64,000 bases of DNA. Source: Dromaius novaehollandiae (Eukaryota; Chordata; Aves; Casuariiformes; Dromaiidae). The DNA is taken from positions 33,917,981 to 33,981,980 of the forward strand of contig NC_088098.1 of assembly GCF_036370855.1 (NCBI RefSeq), given 5' to 3'. The position numbers were made by a program, and so were the translations under genes. This document shows, one piece after another, positions 13,001-25,237 of this stretch. Below the pieces are notes generated by a model. The model saw only the letters and a list, made by a program, of their open reading frames with translations. It was not told where the DNA came from and made no database searches. The first letter of the stretch is position 1. Each line of letters begins with the position of its first letter.

Positions 13001-16000
13001 GCCCCCAAACCTGGGAGACAGAAGGCGGCAGCCTCCTCCGGGGGCCCTCGTGAATTACCCGCACAGCTTGGGTAAAATCCGCTAACTTCCTTGCCTCAGT
13101 CAACAGACCTGTGAAATAGGGATAACACTCCCCAGGCGTTTTATTGATATACTTTCATTTACATGTTACACATTGAAGGTGAAAATGTCACAAGCTGAAA
13201 TTCTCCTTAACAAGGCTCATATGTTTCCCACCATCAAAACCAGCTCACCGGTAATCCAGCTGCCTTCACGTGGACACGGACTTTTCTCTCCTGGATTTTC
13301 TTCGCACTTTCCGCAAGCGGCGCTCTTTGCTACGCTCACGGCAGGACAGTGGGAGCACGGGGTCTTTCACTTGACTTTGTTCAGCGAGGAAAAAGATTGG
13401 GCCACAGAGCCAGCTGGTTTCGGCAGTGCTTTGCAGGCCCTTTGCTGCATACTCCGAGATTTCAGTACACTCCTTGCCAAGCAAGGAACGGGGGGTCTAG
13501 AGAGCAGAGGAGCTTTACTAGTGTTTAATATTGCCTCCACTCATCCAATAACTCCGACAGTTTGTTGAACATCTTAGAAAAACGTCCAGCATAGACGTTC
13601 GCTCATCAGAGCTTTGTGTTAAAATACCTGCAGCAATTTCACAAACCCTCCTTCTACCAAAAGGACAAGTTTCTGAACCATTACTGTTCCTGTAAATAAA
13701 TGCTTTCCCCAAAGTTTCCCCTTCCCCAAAGGGGCGTTTCTAGCTGTATCTAATAGTTTGACACCACTGAGAGGTTCTCGCAATAGTCATAAAGCACAAC
13801 TGTATTCACCAGTGGGCTTGCAAGTCCTTTAAGCCTGTGAAAAGCCTCTGCTGTGAGAAGTTACAGCATGACCTCAGACATGACCTTTCATCTCAGCGAG
13901 CTTTACAGTTTTTCAGAAGCTGAAAGCAGTTGCATTCACCACTCTCAAGACATGCCGGCAGACATTTTACTTTTGCTTTGTAAGGCAGAGGTGGGGGATA
14001 TGCAGCAAGCCTGGGCATAGATCTGCTACTCTATGCCAAAGTAACTCCAGAGTTATTCGTGACTTCAACCAGCAGGTTTGTTTAATCATCAGTAACACTG
14101 ATAAGATAGGCAAAAACCACCGTGCTGTGAGGCTCCTTGAGGTGACTTGGCAAAAGCTGCTCACTGTAGTGCCTGCAGGACAATAATGCAGATTACAAAC
14201 CCTTGCTCACTGGCATCACCCCATCTGGGACCCAGCTGAGGTATTTCTGAATTAACATCACAGTTTATGCCTGAATAAACATCCAAATAACGTTCCTATG
14301 AGCTCTCTCATACAGATCAAAATGGTGTCCCTTATTTGTAATTGCACCATGGTACTAACATGTATTAATGCAACGAGATGTAGATTGAGGAGAACCTAGC
14401 AGAGACTGGGGTTTAGGCTGGGGAGGTTTTGCATGGTTTCCAAGGCTTATACAATACCTGCCGGACTGGAAGGGCATTGGATGTTGTCCCACACTGTGAT
14501 TATTTTTTATCTGGATGAGACAGTTCAAGAAGCTTCTGGATTTAATTTCAGCACTTGAAAGATTCAGGTAAGTATAAGCACAGAAGATTTTGTAACAAAT
14601 AATGAAGGCCACAACCCGTAGGAGCACAAGATGACCCAGCAGATGCGTCACACCTGCAAGATCTTTGTGGAGAGGGAACAACTCTTTCCCAATATTTTAC
14701 ACAGCTGCTCATAAAACTAATTGCTCTGTCAAACCTGCGTTAAGGACCCAAGAAAGGCTCTGCTGGGTTTGATGAGACCTCCATCCAGCTCAGTACCCAG
14801 GCTCTAAGAGGGGCCCCTAGAGACATCCAGGGAAATCTGGAAGAAGAGAGCCGGCACGCACCAGTATCGCGCCTGTTGGCCTGGCCACTTCCAGCAACTT
14901 GCAGCTGAGGATCTACCTGCCCCAGAGGCTGCATTTTTGTGCTTAAAGTAGCATGTTGGTACCAGCAGCACAGCAGGTTTCTGAAAACTTCGATTCTTAG
15001 GTCAATGAATTTAGCGGAGCAATTTTAAAGGAAAAAAAATAGAAGAAACTATCTGTAGATGACAATAGTGATGCTCTAAAACTGAACTTTGTTTAGAGGA
15101 ACTGGAACAAGCACTCCAGCGTGTATAGCCAGCGAGTGCTCTTTACATTAGTCACATGCTGAAGTACACAGTAATCAGGGGTTCTTAAAACAAAAAGGAC
15201 TTAAAAAAAATCGCTGTGATTACATTCCTAAATCCAAAGATACTCAGCCTTGAGCATAACCCAGATTCCAACCCAGCACTGTACAGGTCCAAATTGCAAC
15301 AGCACATTTCTGAGCCAATATTGTTCTTATGTTCCCGGGCAATAAATATAGTTTGCCAGCAGACCCAAGACTTATCTGCTAAAAAGCACAGAACAAAATA
15401 AAATATTTAAGACATGTATGAAATACCAGTGCTATTAATTTGTACATCCAAAATTCAGATTTTCCATTTCCCAGACTCCCTGGTGCCTGCAAATAACAGT
15501 TTATGAAAGCAGCGTATACTCCTTGCCTTGAAGCAATGCTAATATCGTTTTCAGGCTTCGTTTTGAGGTGTATGATTTAGCACAGAAACTTAAGTGTCAT
15601 GAAGGGTTTAGGGATTTTAAAAAGTAGATTATGCACAAAATGTTCTGTTTTTTTAAAAACAGCCATCATATTCAGTCAAGTTGTATATGTGATTTTAACC
15701 TTCTAAAACCAAAAGTTGAATATGCTCTACACTTTAAATGTTGTAGGATTTTTTGATTTTTTTTTTGACAAATGGGTTAAGCCAAAGTGGAAAAGGAGGG
15801 GAAAAGGACATTTACTATTTCATTATAAATAAACACCAAGACACTTAGAAAAAGATGCCTGATGTTCCAGAAGAGCTGGGATGCAGTAATTCAGCCTAGA
15901 TTTGTTCCAATAAAATAAAGAAACACACATTCTGCAAAATGTCCTTTTTTAGTCTAGGAATTCAGTTTCTTGCACAATTGAGAAAACACAACTGATAGTT

Positions 16001-16600
16001 ATCCTATGTGTTTCTATAGGTCTAATTATGAGTTACATCAGCTCTCCTAAGAAAAGGATCATTGAAAGCAATATAATTTACATTCAGCATACTTGTCCTG
16101 TCAATGACCTATATTAAAAAAAAAAACCAAAAGAGGAAACTGATGCAAAGCTCATTAGTAATGAAAAAAAAATAATGTATTGCTCTTAAAGCCTGAAAGG
16201 GAATAGAGAGCAAAGGCAATTCAAGTAAAACTGCGACAAAAAGATGTGTTTCCAAGACAGAACGTACATTCTTCTGTACTAAAAGAGAATATCTGAAGCA
16301 AATTTACTTCAGATCATGTTCAAATTGTTTTTTAAATAGGTACCTATTGTCCTATTGAATTGTACTATGTGCAGATACAGATGTGAAGAGCCCACCCAAG
16401 ATTAAAGAAGTCTCTGGAAACAGCCTCACTAGCTGAAGCATTTTTTATTAACACGCCTTATATAATAGCGTACATAATTACGTTAGGCATAGCAATTTGT
16501 GTCTTACCAGAGGTGTTCTTAGCTTTCTAAGTCTGAAATAAAAATTTAGCACCAGGCCTTGGAAAGCAAAATAACTGTACAAAAAGACAAGTTCATACAC
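4046..16600. other. Gene desert between SRGAP1 and KICS2, left part
   Basis: No gene is recognised in these 12.5 kb. Open frames are short, often open on both strands, and show no family motif. Moderately GC-rich patches occur near 5200-5400, 5800-5950, 7700-8100, 9150-9850 and 10000-10300. A short imperfect tandem duplication lies at 11371-11430. A stretch at 14745-14850 vaguely resembles very old CR1/L3-type sequence but is too decayed to call. Otherwise I see nothing. Confidence 0.6.
11371..11430. repeat. Imperfect two-copy tandem repeat, ~30 bp unit
   Basis: Two adjacent copies start with CCCGAGCAA at 11371 and 11401. They share AGGCAA and GCTC at the same offsets and differ by a few substitutions and one single-base slip near their ends. 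This looks like a local duplication of no evident function. Confidence 0.6.
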
Positions 16601-16726
16601 TATTTGCAATGAGCATGAATGTTTCCACGAGGGAAAAAGCCACGAGGCAAACGGTCAGGTTCAGAGCCCCCCAAAACGACACCCGTTGCCCTCGCGGAGG
16701 AAGAACATGAGGAAAAATTCTGCTCC

Positions 16727-16740
16727 ATTACCATGACAAC
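16727..16740. promoter_or_regulatory. RFX-type X-box, copy 1
   Basis: ATTACCATGACAAC matches the RFX consensus GTTRCCATGGYAAC at 12 of 14 positions by eye. It begins 26 bp before a second, better copy. Confidence 0.4.
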
Positions 16741-16752
16741 CCCGGCTCCATC

Positions 16753-16766
16753 ATTGCCATGGCAAC
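16753..16766. promoter_or_regulatory. RFX-type X-box, copy 2
   Basis: ATTGCCATGGCAAC matches GTTRCCATGGYAAC at 13 of 14 positions and is a nearly perfect inverted repeat around CCATGG. RFX factors bind such sites in promoters of ciliary genes. Binding here is inference. Confidence 0.5.
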
Positions 16767-18386
16767 CAGCTGCACCTGGCAGGGCTCCACCGGGGAGGGG
16801 TCCCCGCGGGCCACTGCGGGCCACCACCACGTGCCACCGCGTGCGGAGCCGGGCAGCGAGGGCACTGCGGGAACCTCCCCGCCGGCAGGGGAACCGCGGG
16901 GCACCCGCCTGGCCCGCACCCCCCTGCCCCACTGCCCCACGCGCGGCCACGTTTCCTCCCGGCCGGGCCCCACCGCTCCCCACTGCTTGGCCCCAACCTC
17001 CTCCCCGCCGGGGAGACGCCAAGCCGAGCTCTCCCTCGCTCTCAGAGCCCAACTTCACCGTGTTGGTGGAGGGGCCGAATTTTACTGGGTTCTGTTTTGT
17101 TTTGGTTTTTCCCCCCCCCCAGGGATTTATCTGGCTAAGATTAAATGCGACTAGAAAATTTTCATCTTCGCGATGAGTCACTGGAAATCTGTTCTATTAA
17201 ACCGGTGCACTACGGGGTGGCTTTACGCATCCCATTTGCATCCGCCGCACGCAGTCGCAATATCAGCCCAAAGACACGGTCCTGTCCCCTGAAGAGCCGC
17301 GACTGCGCCGCAGTCACCTCGAAAGAATGTGTTTACTGTGCTCGCTAAAACCTATATTATCATCATTTTAGTATGCTAGTTCAGGCCAGGCTGCTGCTTT
17401 TTGGCAGAGTTGTCATCATGTATGGTGATGTAAAACAGCAACAGGAAAAACATGTACTAACGTTTCCACAGATATACATCAAAGCCCAACAGTTAGCTGC
17501 TAGATAATGTTTTTCATCCTGCTATCTCCCAGCACACAAAAAAGAAGAATAAATGCAATTATTACTGGCTTTTTTTCCTCCCCAGGCTGGAGACGGAGGG
17601 TGAAGCATAGGTGATGTACGATGATGATGGTGCCCCTTCCTGGCCCACCAGCTCCACCTGATCCCCTGGGACCAACGAGCTGCCCCAGCAGCCTCAGCAG
17701 CTCCCCACAGGGCTCACAGGGTCCCACGCGGCACAGCAGGATCGGCCCCGGGCGCCGGAGCCAGCCAGGCACCAGGTGCCTGCGCAGTCCCTGTGCCCAC
17801 GGTTCAGCCCCCAGTACCCCTTAGCCAATGCTACATTTGAATGTCCAGTGTTGCTGTAACAGTACCAACCATGGTAGCTCTGCCCAAGGTAGGCTATCAA
17901 AACTGTCTACTTTGTGTTGGGTTAAATGCTAGCCTGATGCTCCCTTTGCTTCCTTGCCTTGTCTCCTCAGATGCCTCTTTCTCCCGAAATAAATCCCCTC
18001 TATGGAGAAGTTAATCAGTGTACACTTAAGAGGGAGTGACAGGGATCGGAAGACACCTCTTCGGGAACCTCGTATGGGGGCTGTCACACCTTCACCCTTT
18101 GACAGGCAACTTCTGCAATTCTCAGGTTAGAGAAGGCAAGAACAACACACATACAAAAAGGCAAAACCTTTGCAGGGACCCATTTAAAATGATAGTCTTG
18201 GATAGATTTAGTTCACTTAAAGACCACATCTTGACTAGTACTGGATTTGAGTTTGGAACAACTCACCTTGCAAGTGGACCGTATCAAACTTCCTAAGTGG
18301 ACTTTGACATTGAAAATCAAAGTTCTTATTAGATCCTGCTGCACTACCTTGGTAAAAAATAATTTTGTCCTTCTACTCTCCAGGAA

Positions 18387-18388
<2 letters not shown>

Positions 18389-18417
<29 letters not shown>
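18389..18417. repeat. Poly(A) homopolymer, 29 bp
   Basis: An uninterrupted A run followed by purine-rich sequence. No processed-gene body is recognisable upstream, so it is called only as a homopolymer. Its length may vary between individuals or be misassembled. Confidence 0.85.
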
Positions 18418-18419
<2 letters not shown>

Positions 18420-18792
18420 AAGGAGAAAAAAGAAAAAGACTTTTCTACAATAAAATGGAATTTTAAGTCAATGGGTATTTTTGAAGAGAAAAATTATAAA
18501 AGCTTTCTCACAGATTTTTTGGCAATTTAATAAAAGAAGTCCTTCACAAAGAAGATGAAACATCATTTTAGTATTCATATATACATTAAGGTATGAAACA
18601 AGATACCTTTCAGTGCTGTTTACAGCTGAAACAGAATACATAAATCACTGGATGGGAAAAAAAGCCAAGAATACTAAAATAAATCTGGCAAGAGCAGTAT
18701 AATGTATCCCATGTTTATAAACGTGCAGGAGAGTATAAATTATTTTATCTAGAAAAGAAACTGATTGCAAAATGACTTTTTTTAATTTAACA

Positions 18793-18806
18793 CCACCCTC
18801 TAGTGG
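18793..18806 (-). promoter_or_regulatory. CTCF-like motif
   Basis: The minus strand reads CCACTAGAGGGTGG, which fits the CTCF core CCASYAGRKGGCRS at 13 of 14 positions by eye. It lies between two convergent genes, a plausible boundary position. One motif match alone is weak evidence. Confidence 0.35.
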
Positions 18807-21800
18807 CAGTTCTTGTGTTGTATCGAAGCAAAAATTTTGTTTAGCTTATTGGTCTCATGCGTTAAGAAATGGTACAAAAATTGTGAACAGCTAGTAGCCT
18901 GCCTCAGCTGAATTTAGTGCCTACAATGCACAGTCTCTAAGGAATGCCTGCCTTGGAAAAATTTCTATATCTGGTTTGTTTCCAGAAGTAACTAGCCTGG
19001 TCCAAGATTTAGGTCCATCTATTTTTGCATCTAATAGATAGTGAGTAATGCACAACTTCAGAAATTTGCCTAGTGTTCTTGCTGTGAGGTACAGTTACCA
19101 GTTCAGTCGGCTTGAGACAGACCCACATGGGCATTGGATAGGGGACCAGTATTTGAAGGACTCGTATCCTTCACAGAAATATAGGGGACTCTGCACCTCC
19201 CTTTCCTCTAAACATGAAGTCCTTTATTACTGTTGTTTTGGGAGAACTCAGATTATGAAACTTGGGAGTTCTCCAACCAAAGCCATCTTGTGTACGATGT
19301 GAAACTTCAGCATGACAAGTGGTTGATCTGCTATCTGTAAGAAGATTGAATCTGCAGTCAAAACAGTGTAGATAAATTACTTGGGGGCCTGGGGGGCAAT
19401 GTGGTTTATGCCACTAAATCTCTGCCTATGCAGCAATAAATGAGGAACAGACTTCTCCCAAACACCTATTTTCCAATGACTATTTAAAATAATTTGCTAT
19501 TGCTCTCTCCTGATATGTATATGAATGGAGAAAATATAATGTTTTTACTTGATTCATCCATCTTTTCTTCAATAGACCTCTGACACCTTACTCAGAGGCC
19601 AGCTCTACAAAAAGACTTCCACACGTATAGCTGGACTTAACTGGCTGACTTCCTAAACGATTCTGACAGATATGCAACATCAAATTAAAAGCAGAAGGCT
19701 AAACCTGTTGGTGCTCTCAACCCCTCACGCCATCTCTCTGACAGAAACTGGCATCTCCAAGAGCAGGGACATCTGGTTTACATAGGAGGAGGGACATCTG
19801 ACAGATGGGCCGGCTGTACCACTGGGGGCAAAACCAGTCTTAGCTCCCACTACGAGTGTTACAGAGCCCAAAGGTGAGAAGTGTGATTTTGAAACCCAAG
19901 TTTTCACCTGTGAAGTGCTGTTATGTTCCTAGAGTTTTACTTCTAGGTGAGATACCGAGTCTTGCACAGCCCCATGAGGTTCTCAAGCACACGTCCCTCT
20001 CAGTCCCGGAAGAACCAGACCCAGTAAGTATGCCATGAGGACAGGTAACCCCAGACCACAGCAGGCACCACTGCTCCAGACAGAGAAGATGGTCCTTTCG
20101 ATACTGTCCATTTGCAGCATCCACCTAGGAAGTAGCTGAGTTTCTCCTCTTGAGCAAGTTTAATCTCTCCTTCTGACACTGAACGTAAACCCCTTCTACC
20201 CAGCTGAGGGGGTGGCACCATCCAGCGAAAATCTAAAGTCAGAGGCCAGAGAAAGGAAGTCTGGTTCTCACCCAAAGTAGCAGGGAAATACCCAGAGTTT
20301 CTGGCCCAAGGACCAGAACTTTTCTGTGAATATACAGAAGAGGGAGATGCAGGGCTGGATTCCCTTGGTCAAAGAAAGCACTGAACCTGGGTCTAACGTT
20401 TTCTAAGTAACTGCTTAAGAGACCATAAGGCTATGTAGTACTATGGGAGATAATGTTTCCTCTGACTCTATTCCCAGAAAGGACCAACTCCAAGAGAAGA
20501 TTCAAGACTGGGAGTTCAGTTTGACACAGACACCCTGCTGCAGTCATTCCCTCAGTTAGCCACCCGCCTTCTGCAAGAGCTGGCTCTTTGAACTCACCCA
20601 TTTCTCTTAGCATTTCCCACTGGTCCTCACTTTGCCTCTGACCACTGTGAATATCACATTGAAGTGCCTAATCCTCCCAATAGGAAATTTAGAGGTCTCA
20701 TTCAAAGCTGTGAATCCCAATATGGGATTGTAACAACTCAGCATAGCAGGGCTGATTCTTTATGAACCTAACCTGAGGAATTTGATTTTCACACACCAAG
20801 AAAATTCTCAGGACTTCTGTAGCAAATGATACATGCACCTCAGAGCCAAAAAAATAATGCCACTAAATATTTTATACAATCAGCAGTGACCTGCACAAAT
20901 AGAGCAACACATTACAATGCTCTGAATGTTAACTCAGAACAAATTATCCACCAGTCAGTAATGAGATATAGCAAAGCCGGTCTTAATCATCTATCCAAAA
21001 ACGGCTGCTTTGCCAAGATGGTTGGTACCTAAAGACTGAACGCTACCATCTTAGAAATACTGCAGTTATTTTTAAAGTAGTCACATAAAACAAGCAGCTG
21101 CTATTACAGGCAGAGTCTAATGCAGGTTTTGCAGGATATAAAATGTATATAGATTCCTATAAAATTAGGCCAGCAATGCAGAGGGGCCAACAAAACCCTT
21201 CTGCTCAAGTTTTGTCTGCATTGCAGTTCTTTCACTTCTGTTTTCACCCTGCCTGTCTGTCCTAGAGCTGTCATTATCTGCCCCAGTGCATCTTGTACTG
21301 ACTTGCCTCCTCTTCTAATGCACTTTACTATTCTTATCACTGCCATATATGACTAGGGTGCATTCAGGTCCCAGTCACAAGGTAGAAAACTCTGTTAATT
21401 CAATAAACCCAGTAGCTGCTGCAATGCCAGGTTGAAAATCTGGAATGCATATTTTTTCACTCAACTCAAAAAGGCAAACTCTCCCAGAAAAGCTCTAGTG
21501 GCTATTTTAAAAATAAATCAAACAATGTGTTTAAAGCACACATACCCAAGAAAGGCAGAGGGGCAGTTCCTGGAGAAAAATGATTGAGTACTTAAATAAT
21601 TTTATAGCAAAACAGTCCGTGCTCTTTATCTTCCAAAGGAGGCTATAAATCAGTCCTTCACTAACTGGAAAAGGAAATTAAAGTCCAATTCTGTCATGCA
21701 TTTTACTTCTTTATTTTGGGTGTTTGCTCTAAGTGTTACCCTACTGTTGTCCTTTGCCGGTATTCTCATTTCTGGAGGTCTCTGCTGCTTTTCCGATAAG

Positions 21801-22429
21801 TGACTTCTGCCTCTACACAATCACAGCCAAAGGCCATCTCTGCCAAGCAGCAGAACAGTTGTTCCCAACAGGCAGAACACAAACTTACTACTGTTGAGGC
21901 TCAGGCAGAGACCAAGCAAATTAGCAGTAACTCTGCTGTCTCCACCCAGGGCTGGCTCACATTTCTGGGAGTTTGAAAATGGGATTTCATTTCATGAGAA
22001 AGCAGAGCAGAAACACCAAAGTTTCAGCCAAGCTAGTTAGCTGAGTGCCAGCACTTCTGGAAGCAATCAAAGAGCTAACAGCAACTCCATGGCCAGCAAC
22101 AGTGTGTGACACTGTTCTTATGGCAAGATGAGGGGCTACAGATATTGGGACAAAAATGAGACTTGACAGATGAGGTGTGGAAGCCTGGTCACAAGAAGTT
22201 TAAGAACCACTAGAATAAAAGACAAGAGACTGACCTGCAGCAGCAGGCATCATAGACATGTATGAAAGGACACCCCAAATAACCGATTTCAAACAAAAAC
22301 CAATCACTAGAAAAGGCACGAGTGTCTCTAAGGGCTCATATATGAAAAATGGTGGACCAGAGCTGCACTGTGGAAAAAGGGATAATTTGTTGGGAGATGT
22401 GCATAAATTTATTTCCACTTATAGTGTCT

Positions 22430-22453
22430 ATATATATACAAAATATATATATG
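22430..22453. repeat. Interrupted (TA)n microsatellite
   Basis: TATATATATA followed, after a short break, by ATATATATAT. Simple sequence without other features. Confidence 0.7.
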
Positions 22454-25237
22454 TATAAAGTGAATTAGATAAACACTGAGCTTTGGCATTTCAAACAGAT
22501 ACCAGGAATGTACTTTACTTTTAAATCATTAAAACCTGAGTAGTACGTGCATTGTGCATATATGACAGTCTTTTGCAGCACAATATAAAATATATTAAGA
22601 GTCTCAACTCCCTGTGTTATGTCTTCATGCCAAAGGGTAGAAAAGGAAAGATGTTTTATTTGAGAAAAAAAAAAACACCTTACAAGGCATAAATATAAAA
22701 TATGTAAGAGATCTGAGAATACTTTTTGCAGTCAAATCCACATTCCAGGCAAGGGATACTAAATTAAAAGTTCTGCCAAAATCCTCATGGACTCAATTAA
22801 GTGATGAGGTATATGAAATCTGCTACAAGATAAGCTTTTACATTGCTATTCTAAGCAACTTAAGTAGGTACCAAGAAGATCAGACCTCAATATCTGTTTT
22901 AACTTTTAAATATGTCTGGAAGCATTGGCTCTCATTCTGTTGCCATAAACTTCTTCACATCTTGCATTTAAGCAATCTTTTATATAAGACTTTTAAAGTA
23001 CATTAGTATGTTCAACCTTACTTATTTAAATTGGAGGTAGAGAGGAAAAGCTGGCAGATGGGCTATGATCCAGTTTTCAAAAAATGCATTTGTTCTCAAA
23101 TTCTTATTCTAAAGAGATGCTCAATTTTTTAATATTGAAGTCAATAATGGATATACTTTTTCCCAGTTTCTGAGTCTCTGATCATCTTTGCCCATTCCAC
23201 ATGTTTTTCCCCCTTAATTACGCAGAATTTTCATTACTGGCCCAGCCAATTTTATATAGTAGAGATCTCTGTCTCCTCTTTACATCATTTGTCACTTAAA
23301 ATGTAAACTCAAGGCATCAGAAAAGAAACTGTCTTATATGAAAGGGGCTAACACATCTATAAATATTCATTCCTAACACATGCACTCAGCCCTTCAATAG
23401 TTTTTGGACATAGCACATCTCAACTGTGCAAAATCATCCAATATACATTCTGTTATATTTACTTATCTTTAGCAACACCTCTGCAGAAGCTTTCACCCAA
23501 GCCTCCTCCTATGGCCAAGATTTTCAACTCTCCATCTTCTATTAATATCAGGCTGATTTCTTACGGGGAGAGCTTCAGGGAAAGAATTCTGAAACCCAGA
23601 GAAAAAGCCACAAAAATTCATAATGTCTGTCAATACTGTGCTAGGCTCCCAAGATTGCATACTTAGAAAAAATATTTATAAGCCCGTGTTTATTTAATGT
23701 CACATAACCACACTGCAACTTTTGCTAAATTAAGAGCAATTCAGAAGTGGGATTCTGGTTTAGTACAATACAAAGAGGCTAGATGTCAAGTTCAAATTTG
23801 CTAAAAAACTTTTATGGCACTCACTTAAGGCTTTGAGTTTAATTACTTTTGCTTTGATTCCCTTTCCTGCATCTGATCAGCTGGAGCGCTACATCCACCT
23901 ATGATGTAAAGGAACTAAGCTTTGCCACGTGGTAGTTTACTAGCATCTACATGTTTTATATATAATCAAGTGGAAATTTTTAACTCAGTAACTGTGAACA
24001 AATGTGATGCTTTTCTAAAATCATTGTAAGACATTTTCATGGGTGAAAATGAGGGGGGAAAACATGTCTACTTGCAAATATTTACATTTTTGCTACATTC
24101 TCTATTAATATACTTTCATTCTATTTTCTTGACCAGATAAAAAATGACAATTTTTATTAAGCCAAGCACTAAGTTCCATAGGTGAGAATGTTTCATCCCA
24201 TGTGCTTTACTCCACCCTAATTCTAAAAGAATCATCATTATACCATTACTGTAACTCATTAGAGGAACTCATCTTCTGCTTTCAAAACTTTTTTTTAACC
24301 ACTAGCAATATACCCTTAATCCATATAACCTAATATAATAACGCACAAAGCTCAAGAAAAGATACTGCTTTCCATATACCCATAAAATGGCAAGAACAGA
24401 ACTGAGCAACTCCTAAGGACAAAGTGGGCAGTATATTGGTTGGAATGGCTTAATGCGTAATGCCTGCCTTCTCCCTCACACTACATGCTGGCGTAGTGGG
24501 GGGGCAACGTTTGCATTTGCTTAATATGAATGTAGTCTTAATTTGAAGTGACTTGCTTCCTATACCACAGAATACAAATGGTTTATCACCTTCCCTTGCA
24601 AACAGCTGGGATCTCACCCAGACCAAGCTCCCATAGTACTGCTGGAAGTGCCACTCGTCACACTTTCCACATTCTTGGTTCTGTTCCTCTCTCCCACTCT
24701 CTCTCTCACACCAGGAGAGGTATCGCTCCAGTTGGCTCTCCATCACCCTAAATACCCAGAAATCCTTGCCCACAAGTCAGATGGCCCCTCTGGCTGACTC
24801 CCCAAAACCCTCTGAAGAAAACTGCAGCAAACCACCATGTGAATCAGAAAGGGCAAAGCAATCTTCTCCTCCTCCTGCACAGAAGCATCACCCAGAACAC
24901 TTCCCCCATTCCCAGAGACCACTCACCAAAAGCAGTGGCAGGAGTGGTTTGTTGTGAGAGTTGCCCTCTTTTCCCCTCTCCCTAAAAACAACCAGTACAG
25001 CCTGCAGCCATTTCAGAAACTAGTAAAGGCTGCTGGTCTGCTCCAAAGGGCAGCAGCTTCCTCTTTCACCTCTTCCATCATACAACCTTTTAAAGAGCGT
25101 AGTCCTGTGCAACTCAGAAACCAGCAAGAAGGTATTTGTACTCACATTCTCTTCCCCCAGCCTCCTCACCCCTCCTTCCCAGGAACAGTTAATATCACAG
25201 AAAAATACTGTAGAAGCAGACAGAATTTGTGCAACAC

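Larger units (their letters stand above)
16620..17040. promoter_or_regulatory. Orphan CpG island with paired RFX-like X-boxes
   Basis: A GC- and CpG-rich block of about 400 bp in otherwise AT-rich intergenic DNA, more than 12 kb from the SRGAP1 3' end and about 19 kb from the KICS2 start. Overlapping frames are open on both strands, as expected from GC-rich DNA, so no protein is called. Its left edge holds two X-box palindromes (separate entries). It could be the promoter of an unannotated transcript or a distal enhancer; the sequence does not decide. Confidence 0.5.
17041..25237. other. Gene desert between SRGAP1 and KICS2, right part
   Basis: No gene is recognised. Low-complexity DNA includes an A29 run at 18389-18417 and a (TA)n-like stretch at about 22430-22453. 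A CTCF-like motif lies at 18793-18806. A Pro/Cys-rich short frame near 17621-17824 has no family features. From 18.3 kb rightward the sequence is AT-rich and CpG-poor. Part of the right end could belong to a long KICS2 3' UTR, whose end is unknown. Confidence 0.55.

Noticed and set aside
14745-14850. Stretch resembling an ancient CR1/L3 LINE segment
   Set aside because: The match is by impression only and lacks the diagnostic 3' end seen at 49205-49338.
16600-17181. 193- and 185-codon opposing frames in the orphan CpG island
   Set aside because: Both strands are open at once and compositionally biased, as stop codons are rare in such GC-rich DNA. No recognisable domain.
18360-18420. A29 run as the tail of a processed pseudogene
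   Set aside because: The sequence before it shows no coding similarity or poly(A) signal at the right distance, and no target-site duplication is visible.
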